This document shows, in pieces, positions 18,825-27,480 of a DNA stretch of 48,838 bases. This DNA comes from Bacteroidota bacterium. Its GTDB lineage: Bacteria; Bacteroidota; Bacteroidia; Chitinophagales; Saprospiraceae. The stretch is from the NCBI GenBank assembly GCA_963169325.1, contig CAUJEY010000289.1, positions 1-48,838 on the forward strand, in the 5' to 3' direction. Numbering within the stretch: the first letter of the stretch is position 1; the number at the start of each line of letters is the position of its first letter. Position numbers and translations under genes: made by a program. The notes beneath the pieces are model-generated. The model saw nothing but the letters and a program-made list of their open reading frames with translations, searched no databases and was not told the origin of the DNA.

Positions 18825-21404
18825 TTATTGTCCAGGTGGAATAATATGGGTTGTGCCGTCCACACAATTTTCTTCTACATACAGGGTCCTACAGACCGTG
18901 ACCGGTCCGCAGTCGTTTTCAGCGGTCAGGCAGATATTGTACGTCCGGTTGGGTTCCGAAAATGTATGGGTCGCCATTTGCCCACTTCCAATATTGTTGG
19001 CCCCGGATTTCAAATCCCCGAAATTCCAGGAGTAGCTGTTCGATCCGCTTGGTGTTGCGGTAAAGGTTACTGTCAGGCCGGAAACCAGCGTATAGTTGAA
19101 GTCGGTGAAAAACAAGGGATCCATCAAAACCGTAATCTGCCCGGTCCCCATACAATTACCGTCCGTCACGGTTATATTATAAGTGGTATTGGTCGTCACC
19201 GAGGCGTTCGGAGAAGGACAGGTATAGCAGCTGAGCCCACTTTTCGGAGACCAATAATATTGCCATTGGGTGGGAGCGTTGCCATTCAAGGCTACCACCT
19301 CCCCGGGACAAGTGGTGATTGTAGCATTCAGGTTCGGCGCAAACGGGTCATTAACAAATACGGTAACATCATCCTTGGAAGTACAGCCATATATATCTAC
19401 ATGCGTAACGGTATATGTGGTGGTATTCGCCGGAGCAGCAACCGGATTTGCACACGATGTACAACTCAAACCGATCGCGGGAGACCAGTTAAATTTGATA
19501 CCAAGGGGGGCAGCCGATAATACAACCTGATTCCCTTTACAAATCGTCTGATCCGGGCCGGCATTCACACCAGCGGATGCAGTAGCCGTAGTCACCGTTA
19601 CGACCATATCGAATTGGCAACCTTTAGCGTCTTCAATGGAAAGGGTATAATTACCGGCGGTAAGTCCATAGAAGTAACCGGACGAATGTTGGTTGCCGTT
19701 ATTAATGGCGTATTGATAAGGAGGAGTGCCGTTTTGTCCCAATACGGTAATGCTGCCGTCGGCGCCTCCGGCACAACTGACCGGCGACTGGGCAAGAATA
19801 ATTCCGGAGATGGTGTGGTTGGCTGTTAATGTGACCGGAATGCCGATGATGCAACCGCTGGCGTCTTTCACCGATACCACATAACTGCCCGCTGAAAGGC
19901 CAGAAATGGTGTTTCCTGTTGAAAAGCCGGAGCCAATACCGTACAAATATGGCGCAACGCCTCCAGAAGCATTGATCGTGATTTTACCCGAGTTATCGCC
20001 CAAGCAATATGGTTCCTGATTTATTGTCACGGTGCCTGAAAGAGATTGTTGCGCCTGATTTAGCGTTACCTGAAGCAGCACTTCACAGCCATTCCCGTCC
20101 CGTGCCCGGATCGGGTAGGTGCCTAAGGCCAGATAGCCAAAATAGCCGGATGATTGCCATTTACCTGGACTAATAGAAAAAAAATAAGGTGGTGTACCGC
20201 CCGAAGCACCAACTTCAATGACTCCTGTAGACTGATTAAAGCACGGATCAGATTTATTCAGCAGGGATACCTGCATATCACAGGGCGTGCAATTTTTTAC
20301 CTCCACAATTTGGCAGTACGTTTTTTCACATAGTATTCCATTGGCCCATCCTTGCACCGTGAGGCAAACAATATAGGTGCCGATTGCGGTGTACGAATGC
20401 TTGGCATTTGCGCTATTAGCGGTCGTACCATCTCCAAAGTCCCATTTGTAGGTCACATTAGAAAAACAACCGGGTTGCAGGATGGATCTGTCATAAGTAG
20501 AGATAAGGCAACCTTCCACGCTCTTTTCAAAATTGGGAACCATGATGCAGGAGCATTCCGTTCCGCATCCGCTAACCGTTACGCTTCTGCAGAAAGTTTT
20601 CTCACAATACAGACCAGTATTATCTTTTTGTGCTACCACGGTCAGGCATATCGTGTAGGTGCCGGGAGCACTGTAAACGTGTTGCGGTGAGCCCGCGTCT
20701 TGGATTATCGTTCCATCGCCAAAGTCCCAAATCACTTTTTCTATTTTGGTACAGGCATTACGCGGGCTGCTAAAATTAGCTGTTTTTACCTGGCACTTAC
20801 GTACACTCGCATGGAAGAATGGCTCTGCAAAACAAATGCAATCAATTTTGCAGGAGTCCACCTTTACTTGAGTGCAAACGGTACGCCTGCAAATCTTTGG
20901 AGAAAAAGGCGTGTTGACAAAAGTAATCGTCGCACACACGGAATAGGTGCCGCCTTGTAAGTACTCATGCACCGGATTTAACTGCGACGAATGGGTGGTA
21001 CCATCTCCAAAATCCCATTCGATTTGCAACACCTTACAACTTGGATCAGCCAGGGTTGCAAATTTTTTCCGGCAGAGCAGGTTGCTGTCCACCGGTACCG
21101 TGGCAATAGAGAAAGTCTTTTTACAGGCGCATATACGGTTCCAGGGGAGCGGACGGGGATCCGCCCACTTGATCTTTTTCCAATCGATCAATTTGTCTCC
21201 AGGTTCAAAAACGCCCACGCTCCAAAGAAGGGTTTTCGGGGACTCAGGTAAGGGCAATCGATCAAATGAAAAAACAGAATCGGTATAGGTGTCATAAAAG
21301 ACGAGCGGGGGATTGTAGAGCATTGCTTCGTCGGCGCCCTCCGGGCAACACCTCCCAAATGGCCAGGCGAAAGCCAAGCGGTACCTGAAAATTATTACTT
21401 CCAT
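18825..21404 (-). CDS. PKD/SprB-repeat surface protein, 3' part of a frameshifted gene
   Basis: The reading frame spans 859 residues, but its first 20 or so residues are an out-of-frame translation of the neighbouring gene. The real content begins at about 21336 (ADEAMLYNPPLVFYDTY). Four PKD-type domains are visible: EWDFGDGTTHSSQLNPVHEY, VIWDFGDGTIIQDAG, YKWDFGDGTTANSANAKHSY, and a final SYSWNFGDLKSGANNIGSGQ. Between them are SprB-like repeats (GVIEVGASGGTPPYFFSISP, SITVLGQNGTPPYQYAINNG) and two modules of the form AGPDQTICKGNQVVLSA followed by TSCANPVAAPANTTTYTV. This architecture is typical of Bacteroidota surface and gliding-associated adhesins. No clear type IX sorting domain ends the chain (it ends DGTTHIIPPGQ). 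It is the downstream half of the protein encoded from 24171; see the frameshift finding. Confidence 0.75.
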   Translation of the reverse strand: MEVIIFRYRLAFAWPFGRCCPEGADEAMLYNPPLVFYDTYTDSVFSFDRLPLPESPKTLLWSVGVFEPGDKLIDWKKIKWADPRPLPWNRICACKKTFSIATVPVDSNLLCRKKFATLADPSCKVLQIEWDFGDGTTHSSQLNPVHEYLQGGTYSVCATITFVNTPFSPKICRRTVCTQVKVDSCKIDCICFAEPFFHASVRKCQVKTANFSSPRNACTKIEKVIWDFGDGTIIQDAGSPQHVYSAPGTYTICLTVVAQKDNTGLYCEKTFCRSVTVSGCGTECSCIMVPNFEKSVEGCLISTYDRSILQPGCFSNVTYKWDFGDGTTANSANAKHSYTAIGTYIVCLTVQGWANGILCEKTYCQIVEVKNCTPCDMQVSLLNKSDPCFNQSTGVIEVGASGGTPPYFFSISPGKWQSSGYFGYLALGTYPIRARDGNGCEVLLQVTLNQAQQSLSGTVTINQEPYCLGDNSGKITINASGGVAPYLYGIGSGFSTGNTISGLSAGSYVVSVKDASGCIIGIPVTLTANHTISGIILAQSPVSCAGGADGSITVLGQNGTPPYQYAINNGNQHSSGYFYGLTAGNYTLSIEDAKGCQFDMVVTVTTATASAGVNAGPDQTICKGNQVVLSAAPLGIKFNWSPAIGLSCTSCANPVAAPANTTTYTVTHVDIYGCTSKDDVTVFVNDPFAPNLNATITTCPGEVVALNGNAPTQWQYYWSPKSGLSCYTCPSPNASVTTNTTYNITVTDGNCMGTGQITVLMDPLFFTDFNYTLVSGLTVTFTATPSGSNSYSWNFGDLKSGANNIGSGQMATHTFSEPNRTYNICLTAENDCGPVTVCRTLYVEENCVDGTTHIIPPGQ

Positions 21405-24171
21405 TTTTGAATTGAAACCGGATCGGCGTGTCTGAAAGTTGAAAGGAGTCGCTTACGGGAGCAATCAATTGGGGCGCTATCAGCTTGTTCGGGACAACTT
21501 CAACGGGCGCAGACGTGCAACCGTTTGAATAACGGACCTGTACCAGTTGAGGAGATGTCCATGCTGTCGGCAACTGAAATATCGCGCCTCCCTCCGTCCA
21601 GGACTGACCTTTATTAAAAGAATAATTGATGGGGCCCGGAATATGCGTCAGGGCGCCCAAAACAATTTTATTCGCCTCATCCGTATCATTGGCGGAGCCT
21701 GCCGTTTGTAGTACCTGAACTGCGTTGATTCCCGCACAGCAAGGGACAACGTCGTCATTCACTGAGACGACAGCATAACAAGTGTCCACCGTACCGAGGC
21801 AGTTTAGTCTACCCAAAGCCAGGATAAAGTCTTTTCCGGCATCCCTGCAATCAAATTCAGTACGGCCGGAGATGATACTCGTTCCATCCGTTCCTCCCCC
21901 GGAAAGGAAGCCTGGCTGAAAAAAATCATTGATGGTGACAACGGCCTTCCCATACCGGTTTAGTTGCAGGGAAATGCTTCCGCAATAATTTGCATTGGAA
22001 GGTCCTGCCTGGAGGGTGACACTGGCTTTACAACTGGCGGACTGCCTGTTCGAATTGGTAAGGGTCAATATTACCGGAAATTGTACGCTATCCCTGGGAA
22101 AGCCCTTGTCCGAAGCCGCACGCAAATCGCTGCAGGAAAAAACAGGTTTATCCACTTGCAAGGTCAAGGGTACGCAGCCGTGACCGTCCACGTCATATAT
22201 ATCCCGAGGGTCCAAAACACCTTGGCCATTTATATCCAGGTAAACTATGGCGTCCCGGCAACGGGCGACCACGGGTGCGGTATCCTTTACCATTATCGGA
22301 AGGGTGCATATCCGGGCGATTGATGTATCGGACAGAATAATAAAAGTTAATTCATGAGGGCCGCCCCAGGGAAGCAGGGTCCCTGCTTTGGGCGCTTGCC
22401 GGATTTCAAGGTTTATATCCATATTGGGCGGCGCAAGGATCGAGACCAAGCCGGCCAGGTTCGGAAGGGATGCCGTGCAACCATCCTTTAGAAAAATAGT
22501 GTAGGGTTCTACCGGACATTTAATCTTAATACCTCCGGTTAGTATTGGATCGTATTTGCTGACGAAACCCTTTGGAGTATTTGTATTCGCAGGGAGGATG
22601 CATGCCCTCTCGCCCGAATCGCCCGGCAATGAAACCACTGCCGCCTCATGTTGATAAATACCCGTTAGGTAAAGCTGGCCATTGTGAAACAAAGCATCCC
22701 CGGCTTCGGGAAAATTGAACTTTGTGCCTTGGTCAAGTAAAAGGGGGTAGTGTCCCTGAATACTGCCGGTGTGGGCGTTAGTATGTATTAAGGTAACATT
22801 TTGGGCTGTTGTATTGGTAAAGACAGGTACTGCAATATTTCCAAAAACATCTACAGAAATTCCCGACGCAAAATCATTTCCGCCGGCCGGGTTGCCGTGG
22901 CTGGAAGCCCAATTAATCGTTCCGTCTTTATCAAAGGAAGCCAGGAATATATCAAAGTCGCTGCTAATCAGGGTGGTTTGCCCTCCAGGGAATTCGAGTT
23001 TCCTGGAATAATGTCCGGTGAGATAGATATTGTCGTCGGGTCCGCAAGTAATATGGGTGGGATTGGACCGCCCTGTGCTGCCTCCTTTTAAATGATGCGC
23101 CCAAACCGGATTTCCGTCCGGGGTGTATTTTGCCAGAAATCCCTGGATATCCGGTGCATTAAACTCCAGTTGAACGGAATCGGATATTGGGCCGAGGTCG
23201 ATTGCTTTTTCGAAGTAGCCACTGTAATAAACGTTGTTTTCGTCGTCGGTAGTCACACCTGATCCGAATGCGCGTTCTCCCTTTTTTAGGCCGCCAAACG
23301 TATACCCCCAATTCAGGCTGCTGGTGGTATCCCGGTCTTTTAAGGAGATCAGAAAAGCACCGGATTGGCCTTCAATGAGATGGCTCTGCTGACCTATGGT
23401 CATTTCAGTTTGAAAAGACCCGGATATTACTACATTCCCGGAATTATCTGTTGATATTCCATGTACCTCGCTGTATTTGGCCGGGTAATTTGTCGCCCAT
23501 TTGAAACGGATATCTGCACCGTTATCCCTGTAGGCTGCCACAAAAACCTCCGTGCCTTTCGTCGTTTTTAAATCATTGATTCCATCGTCTGTGAAATCCG
23601 GGGCCAAGCCGGTTACCATGTCACCTGTAATATAGATATCACCGGTTTCATTGGTAGCGATGGCCCAGCCGTTGTCGTTATTTCTCCCCGGAATCTCGTA
23701 AAACCAGGCTAACTTACCATTCGACGATATTTTTGCCAGAAAAGGATTAGAATACTGTGGAGCACTCTTCTTAATAGAGCCGGTTAAGAGTATATCTCCG
23801 CCCTTTGTGGTTGCAGCGTCATGGATAAAAAGGGCTTCTTGGGGTCCGTCGCTTATTGGCAATACCCATTGGCAATCGAACTGCCCCCAAAGCAGACGCG
23901 GCATGGAGAATAAAACAACCATGGCAAGAATAGCCGGGAAAAAGGTGGACGAGAACCTTGGCATATGCTGTTTTTTTGAAAGGTGAATTATCACTCCACC
24001 GCCATGGTGCAAATGAATCGTCTGCGGCTCGAAGAGCGTCTCGGGCGCGTCTTTGTGGTCCTGATCTTGGGTGCCAGGAGATATTTGTTGTAAATACGGA
24101 GCAGCGGCGGAACGCTGGGGGGACGGCGTCTTCTTTGGATTTTGAAACATAGGGTTCGGGTGATTCCCCAT
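21292..24171 (-). CDS. SBBP-repeat surface protein, 5' part of a frameshifted gene
   Basis: The frame gives 959 residues from the ATG at 24171. An internal ATG at 23964 is an alternative start directly before the hydrophobic FFPAILAMVVLFSMPRLLWG signal-like segment. Residues about 105-550 carry SBBP-type propeller repeats (GDIYITGDMVTG, NNVYYSGYFEKAIDLG, GFLAKYTPDGNPVWAHHLKG, DNIYLTGHYSRKLEFPGGQ). Cysteine-containing HYR-like domains follow (GGIKIKCPVEPYTIFLKDGC, CADxxVYLD-type segments, ISLQLNRYGKAVVTINDFF). At the end, SDTPIRFQFKNGSNNFQVPL and RLAIWEVLPGG lead into a nonsense tail RRRSNALQSPARLL. The natural continuation, ADEAMLYNPP, is in the +1 frame of the next entry. A TAGGTTTG promoter element lies about 78 bases upstream of 24171. 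It is the first gene of the operon that runs to position 128. Confidence 0.75.
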   Translation of the reverse strand: MGNHPNPMFQNPKKTPSPQRSAAAPYLQQISPGTQDQDHKDAPETLFEPQTIHLHHGGGVIIHLSKKQHMPRFSSTFFPAILAMVVLFSMPRLLWGQFDCQWVLPISDGPQEALFIHDAATTKGGDILLTGSIKKSAPQYSNPFLAKISSNGKLAWFYEIPGRNNDNGWAIATNETGDIYITGDMVTGLAPDFTDDGINDLKTTKGTEVFVAAYRDNGADIRFKWATNYPAKYSEVHGISTDNSGNVVISGSFQTEMTIGQQSHLIEGQSGAFLISLKDRDTTSSLNWGYTFGGLKKGERAFGSGVTTDDENNVYYSGYFEKAIDLGPISDSVQLEFNAPDIQGFLAKYTPDGNPVWAHHLKGGSTGRSNPTHITCGPDDNIYLTGHYSRKLEFPGGQTTLISSDFDIFLASFDKDGTINWASSHGNPAGGNDFASGISVDVFGNIAVPVFTNTTAQNVTLIHTNAHTGSIQGHYPLLLDQGTKFNFPEAGDALFHNGQLYLTGIYQHEAAVVSLPGDSGERACILPANTNTPKGFVSKYDPILTGGIKIKCPVEPYTIFLKDGCTASLPNLAGLVSILAPPNMDINLEIRQAPKAGTLLPWGGPHELTFIILSDTSIARICTLPIMVKDTAPVVARCRDAIVYLDINGQGVLDPRDIYDVDGHGCVPLTLQVDKPVFSCSDLRAASDKGFPRDSVQFPVILTLTNSNRQSASCKASVTLQAGPSNANYCGSISLQLNRYGKAVVTINDFFQPGFLSGGGTDGTSIISGRTEFDCRDAGKDFILALGRLNCLGTVDTCYAVVSVNDDVVPCCAGINAVQVLQTAGSANDTDEANKIVLGALTHIPGPINYSFNKGQSWTEGGAIFQLPTAWTSPQLVQVRYSNGCTSAPVEVVPNKLIAPQLIAPVSDSFQLSDTPIRFQFKNGSNNFQVPLGFRLAIWEVLPGGRRRSNALQSPARLL

Positions 24172-24248
24172 TTTGATTATCAGATGCTTATGCGGCGGCT
24201 TTATTTGCGGACCCAGATAAACTGGGAATTAAAGCCGGCTTTCGATTA

Positions 24249-24256
24249 CAAACCTA
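24249..24256 (-). promoter_or_regulatory. Candidate -7 element (TAGGTTTG) for the 24-kb operon
   Basis: On the minus strand the sequence reads TAGGTTTG, a full match to the Bacteroidota -7 consensus TAnnTTTG. It lies in an AT-rich stretch about 78 bases upstream of the ATG at 24171. The upstream -33 region shows only TGTTATA at roughly the right distance, not a clean TTG. The predicted transcript start would be near 24243. Confidence 0.5.
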
Positions 24257-24452
24257 AATAAAATAAATATAACATTATACCTGCTTATGGGAAAAAATAT
24301 TTTGTAAAATAAAAAATTATGTTTGAGGTGCGCTGTTTTTTGATTGAAAGGCAAAATAAAACATCTTGTCATTTAATCACAGTTCAGCCAGATGTGCGAT
24401 CACATTTTTGGAGAAGGGCGCCTGCAGAATGCGGCTAAAGCAAAAAGAAAGA

Positions 24453-24470
24453 CTCCTTCAACCGAAGGAG
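24453..24470. terminator. Candidate hairpin terminator
   Basis: CTCCTTC at 24453-24459 pairs with GAAGGAG at 24464-24470 across the loop AACC. On the minus strand the stem is followed by a T-rich run (TCTTTCTTTTTG), and on the plus strand by CCTGTTTT. It sits between the decayed UPF0175 copy and the promoter of the 24-kb operon and would insulate the two. The rest of 24172-24669 contains the operon leader, an AT-rich stretch and the CGCATTT-type elements listed separately. I see no convincing gene there. Confidence 0.5.
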
Positions 24471-24540
24471 CCTGTTTTACGTAATCAGGAATTTCTGTTG
24501 CATTTTAACTGCGTTAACGTTGGCGTAAACGTTATCTCGC

Positions 24541-24613
24541 CGCATTTTTCGGATATGGTCCTTTAATTCTTCGGATTTCCAAAACTTCCCGTATTTCTCA
24601 ATTCGCCGCATTT
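24541..24613 (+). repeat. Outlying, decayed copies of the CGCATTT element
   Basis: CGCATTT occurs at 24541 and 24607, with degenerate forms CGGATTT at 24572 and CGTATTT at 24590 between them. The last three are 17-18 bp apart. Core, orientation and spacing match the 1-kb array at 27847-28852. The elements lie just downstream of the broken UPF0175 copy, as two others lie just downstream of the intact one. Confidence 0.55.
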
Positions 24614-24669
24614 TGATACAGGCAGTTTGCCTCATTGTGGATACTCACAAGCAAAAGAATGGAAACAAC

Positions 24670-24929
24670 TTACGCATTTAACAAGTCCTGTTCGAGTTGT
24701 TTTCTGCCGGGGTTGCCCAAGATGGAGACTTGAAAAGTACCCACTAACTCTAAAAAGGCTACGTGCGATATACTGTGCAATTGGCTGCTTTACCGGACGA
24801 CAATTTTCCGCGTTCATAAGGTTTCACAATGGCCAGTCGCCGCATTTCATTGACCAGTTCCGGTTCCTGCATTTTCAGCACAAACCCTAACTCCTTTAGG
24901 AACGGCACTTGTATGTACTTTGTGCCCAT
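24670..24929 (-). pseudogene. Decayed copy of the UPF0175 antitoxin-like gene
   Basis: Compared with the intact gene at 27543-27803, this stretch aligns along its full length, from an ATG at 24929 (MGTKYIQVPFLKELGFVLKM) to a matching stop at 24670. Missing bases destroy the frame. After SSGKAA the intact copy reads QLLGISRVAF, but here a one-base loss gives NCTVYRT and then a stop. The DNA is visibly very similar over most of its length, so the duplication is not ancient. Homology continues past the stop into the downstream flank (CAAAAG...GGAAACAACTT). No functional product is expected. Confidence 0.75.
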
Positions 24930-24984
24930 GGTATTTTTTTTTGACAAAATAAGAGAATCAAGCCCCCTCCACAACCAAATCTAC

Positions 24985-25095
24985 GTCTCCAAATATCGCG
25001 TATAAAAACGCTGTGCAACGGTGTCGAGATTCTCCGTGGCGAGTGCCGCTAACAAGTGTGGGACAGAAAACTGGAGTGCAGAGCCGTCTGACTTA
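24985..25095 (-). pseudogene. Fragment of a DUF3037-type gene (3' end only)
   Basis: The plus-strand sequence is a near copy of 26230-26345. Both contain CGCGTATAAAAACGCTGTGC followed by AACGGTGTCGAGATTCTCCG. It encodes, on the minus strand, the C-terminal LATENLDTVAQRFYTRYLET segment of the DUF3037 protein, but the 5' two thirds are missing. The fragment directly abuts the decayed UPF0175 copy, which implies that a DUF3037-UPF0175 pair was once adjacent. It is interrupted on its upstream side by the RhuM gene end. Confidence 0.75.
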
Positions 25096-25130
25096 AGACA
25101 AGCGGTTAGAAGAAGATGAACAATCACAAG

Positions 25131-26135
25131 TTACTCTTTCAATAACCTTTTCACTTCCTTGTCAAAATCCGATTCGTACTGCTGATCCTGCACGACCCGG
25201 AACTTTTCATATTCCTTCTCCGCCAGGCTTTTGGCTACTTCTGCCGATACCGTGCCGGCATTTTGAAGCACCTCGTACTCGTTAAACTTCAGGAAAGCGT
25301 CCAATTTTTCAACCCAGTCTTTCATCGTCATGTATTTCTGGCGGGCCGCCTGATTTTCAGCGTAGTCCAGGTACATGCTGACGATGCGGTTCAGTTCCGT
25401 GAGTTCTTTTTCGTCCAGGTAGTTTTTGGCAACCGACACGTCGCTTTTCAGGATTTTACCGGCCGGGGCATTTTTCCAGGTCAACAGGCCCATATTGGGT
25501 TTGCCGGCGCCGGCGCGTTCCGCGATGAGTTCGGCAGCTGTTTTGCCGGTGATAGCCCATTCGAGTTTGTTTTGCACGGTTTTGTAAAACGTTTGCGTCA
25601 GTTCGGATTTTGGATCGTAATCCATACTGCATTCGGCATAGATGTCGGTGATTTTTTGATAAAACCGTCGCTCGCTCGCCCGAATTTCCCGGATGCGCTC
25701 CAGCAGTTCGTCAAAATAGTCCTTACCGAAACGTTTGCCTTGCTTCAGACGCTCATCGTCGAGCACGAAGCCTTTGATAATGAATTCCTTGAGCGTTTGG
25801 GTGGCCCATATCCGGAATTGCGTCGCCCGCTGACTATTCACGCGGTAGCCGACGGCGATGATGGCGTCGAGGTTGTAAAACTGGGTGTTGTAGGTTTTTC
25901 CGTCGGCGGCAGTATGTGCAAAAAATGCACATACTGAATTTTCCTCCAACTCGCCTTCTTTGAACACATTTTGGATGTGCTTCGTGACGACACTTCTATC
26001 CACCCCAAACAGCTCCCCCATTTTCTTCTGGCTCAACCAGAACGTTTCGCCCTCATAAATCACATCCACCTTCACTCCGCCGTCAGGGGTGGTGTACAGT
26101 AAAAGATCGTTGAATTGTGGTGCGGTTTCTTTCAT
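25131..26135 (-). CDS. RhuM-family protein
   Basis: 334 residues from the ATG at 26135. An in-frame ATG at 26162 would add nine residues (MPLQSVLAI), but MKETAPQFNDLLLYTTPDGG is the usual kind of start for this family. The N-terminal part has the signature VDVIYEGETFWLSQKKMGEL followed by FGVDRSVVTKHIQNVFKEGE and NTQFYNLDAIIAVGYRVNSQ, typical of virulence-protein RhuM/Fic-associated DNA-binding-like proteins. The C-terminal half is helical with repeated K and E, and includes a conserved YLDEKELTELNRIVSMYLDY stretch. RhuM was first noted in Salmonella pathogenicity islands. The biochemical role is not established, and family members often occur as isolated accessory genes or with restriction or toxin loci. 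It lies between antitoxin relics and a DUF3037 gene. Confidence 0.85.
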   Translation of the reverse strand: MKETAPQFNDLLLYTTPDGGVKVDVIYEGETFWLSQKKMGELFGVDRSVVTKHIQNVFKEGELEENSVCAFFAHTAADGKTYNTQFYNLDAIIAVGYRVNSQRATQFRIWATQTLKEFIIKGFVLDDERLKQGKRFGKDYFDELLERIREIRASERRFYQKITDIYAECSMDYDPKSELTQTFYKTVQNKLEWAITGKTAAELIAERAGAGKPNMGLLTWKNAPAGKILKSDVSVAKNYLDEKELTELNRIVSMYLDYAENQAARQKYMTMKDWVEKLDAFLKFNEYEVLQNAGTVSAEVAKSLAEKEYEKFRVVQDQQYESDFDKEVKRLLKE

Positions 26136-26210
26136 GATAGCCAGTACGCTTTGAAGCGGCAAAATAAAACAATTTGATTTATAAAATCACTTGTTTTGCA
26201 TCAATTTATT

Positions 26211-26627
26211 TTACCCGTTCCAATCATAGGTCTCCAAATACCGCGTATAAAAACGCTGTGCAACGGTGTCGAGATTCTCCGTGGCGAGCACCGCCAGGTG
26301 CGGGACGGAAAATTGCAGCGCCGAGCCGTCTTCTTTCAGAAAATGCGAAGAGATAAACGGGCCTGCTTCCTGTATACTGGTCGGCAGGGGGTTATCCTGC
26401 CGGCTTATTTCTTTTGACCGGAGCATAAATCCTTCAAAATAACCGCGAATTATTCCTTCCGGACAATCCGGAAATGCGACTTTCAGCCGGTCCAAATGCG
26501 CCGGGTGCAGGAAATGAACCTTGCCGGCTGCCGGAAACATCAACAGCACCCCAACGATCAGGTTTTCTTCCCGGCGCACATCGTGGTAGCGGAGCAGGCT
26601 GTATATAAAATGATTGGAAGTGGTCAT
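26211..26627 (-). CDS. DUF3037 domain protein
   Basis: 138 residues starting MTTSNHFIYSLLRYHDVRRE and continuing ENLIVGVLLMFPAAGKVHFL. This matches the DUF3037 pattern, where YSLLRYxPDxxRxExxNVGVVL is followed by a short alpha/beta region. The family has no proven activity; it is often found beside HipA-like kinases, but no such gene is visible here. The gene is short for the family and may be a compact version. It is divergent from the PIN antitoxin gene and separated by about 165 bases. A fragment of a close paralogue lies at 24985-25095. Confidence 0.7.
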   Translation of the reverse strand: MTTSNHFIYSLLRYHDVRREENLIVGVLLMFPAAGKVHFLHPAHLDRLKVAFPDCPEGIIRGYFEGFMLRSKEISRQDNPLPTSIQEAGPFISSHFLKEDGSALQFSVPHLAVLATENLDTVAQRFYTRYLETYDWNG

Positions 26628-26742
26628 GTCAGTAGTTTGATTCCAGTGGAACTGCCATTATGCCGTTGGTTGTTTTGTTCTACGTCGGGGAAAGGTAATA
26701 AACGAGATTTTGAACAAACCGGGGAATTTCTCTAAAAAGGCC

Positions 26743-26750
26743 TATTTTTG
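26743..26750 (+). promoter_or_regulatory. Candidate -7 element (TATTTTTG) for the toxin-antitoxin pair
   Basis: TATTTTTG fits the TAnnTTTG consensus and lies 42 bases before the antitoxin ATG. No clear -33 TTG is seen at the expected spacing, so the call is tentative. Confidence 0.4.
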
Positions 26751-26791
26751 TCTGGAAAAGAAACAACCCGGGTTTTTTAACCATTACAAAT

Positions 26792-27013
26792 ATGGCCATG
26801 ACTAATCAAGCCAGCACCAAATTAAGTCCACTCCAACTGGAGCTGTTAAAAATTTACTCTTTCCAGCCCACGGAGGAGGAACTTCGCGAGTTAAAAAATC
26901 TGCTGGCCCAATTTTTTGCACATCGTTTTGCAGAAAAAGCCGCCAAGGCCGCCAAGGCCAACAATATTACCGATGCTGACTTAGACAAGTGGTTAGAGGA
27001 AGATGAACAATAA
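26792..27013 (+). CDS. Antitoxin component of a PIN-type toxin-antitoxin pair
   Basis: A 73-residue protein (a second ATG at 26798 is possible). It is acidic at the C-terminus and helical: LSPLQLELLKIYSFQPTEEE, LRELKNLLAQFFAHRFAEKA, then DLDKWLEEDEQ. This form (short, helical, ending in W-L-x-E) is one I associate with Bacteroidota antitoxins lying directly upstream of PIN toxins. Its last 11 bases overlap the start of the PIN gene, the standard layout of translationally coupled toxin-antitoxin modules. It probably wraps the PIN active site and represses its own promoter; both points are inferred from the family layout. Confidence 0.75.
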   Translation: MAMTNQASTKLSPLQLELLKIYSFQPTEEELRELKNLLAQFFAHRFAEKAAKAAKANNITDADLDKWLEEDEQ

Positions 27014-27425
27014 CCTTCGCCTGGTACTGGATACCAATGTTTTCCTTGTATCCATTTTACCACATCACAAATACTGGTGGGTCTTCGAGGGTATAATAAA
27101 TCAACGATACACTCTGCTGGTGAGTAATGAAATCCTGACCGAATATCTTGAAATAGCCATCACAAAATACGGCCCTGACCTTTCCAATGAACGGCTTGAG
27201 TTCCTATTGGAGTTTTCTAATGTAGAGCTGATTTCACCCTACTACAATTGGAATCTGATCGATGCCGATCCGGATGACAATAAATTCGTAGACTGTGCCG
27301 TATCGGGACAGGCCGATTATATTGTCACACACGACAAACATTTTCGGGTGTTGGAGGATATTCCCTTTCCAAAGGTCAGAACGATCCGATTAGAGGAACT
27401 GAAAGAAATTTTAGAATCGGCCTGA
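27003..27425 (+). CDS. PIN-domain toxin (ribonuclease), putative
   Basis: A 140-residue protein with the PIN fold. The acidic catalytic residues appear in order as Asp10 (VLDTN), Glu43 (SNEIL), Asp97 (DPDDNKFVDCA) and Asp111 (YIVTHDKHF). PIN toxins of this group cleave RNA with Mg2+ bound by these residues. The gene overlaps the upstream antitoxin by 11 bases, supporting a coupled toxin-antitoxin pair. The catalytic set appears intact, so the toxin is probably active. It is convergent with the UPF0175 gene, 117 bases beyond its stop. Confidence 0.85.
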   Translation: MNNNLRLVLDTNVFLVSILPHHKYWWVFEGIINQRYTLLVSNEILTEYLEIAITKYGPDLSNERLEFLLEFSNVELISPYYNWNLIDADPDDNKFVDCAVSGQADYIVTHDKHFRVLEDIPFPKVRTIRLEELKEILESA

Positions 27426-27480
27426 ATGCAACAATAACCATGTCCGAATTTCAACGCTAACCACTTCAAATCCAATACTC

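Noticed and set aside
18816-18867. Longer start for the lipoprotein gene
   Set aside because: It would overlap the upstream gene and place a leader before a perfect lipoprotein signal sequence.
24366-24566. A 66-residue plus-strand ORF
   Set aside because: It overlaps the hairpin terminator and decayed repeat elements, has no protein-like features and no likely promoter.
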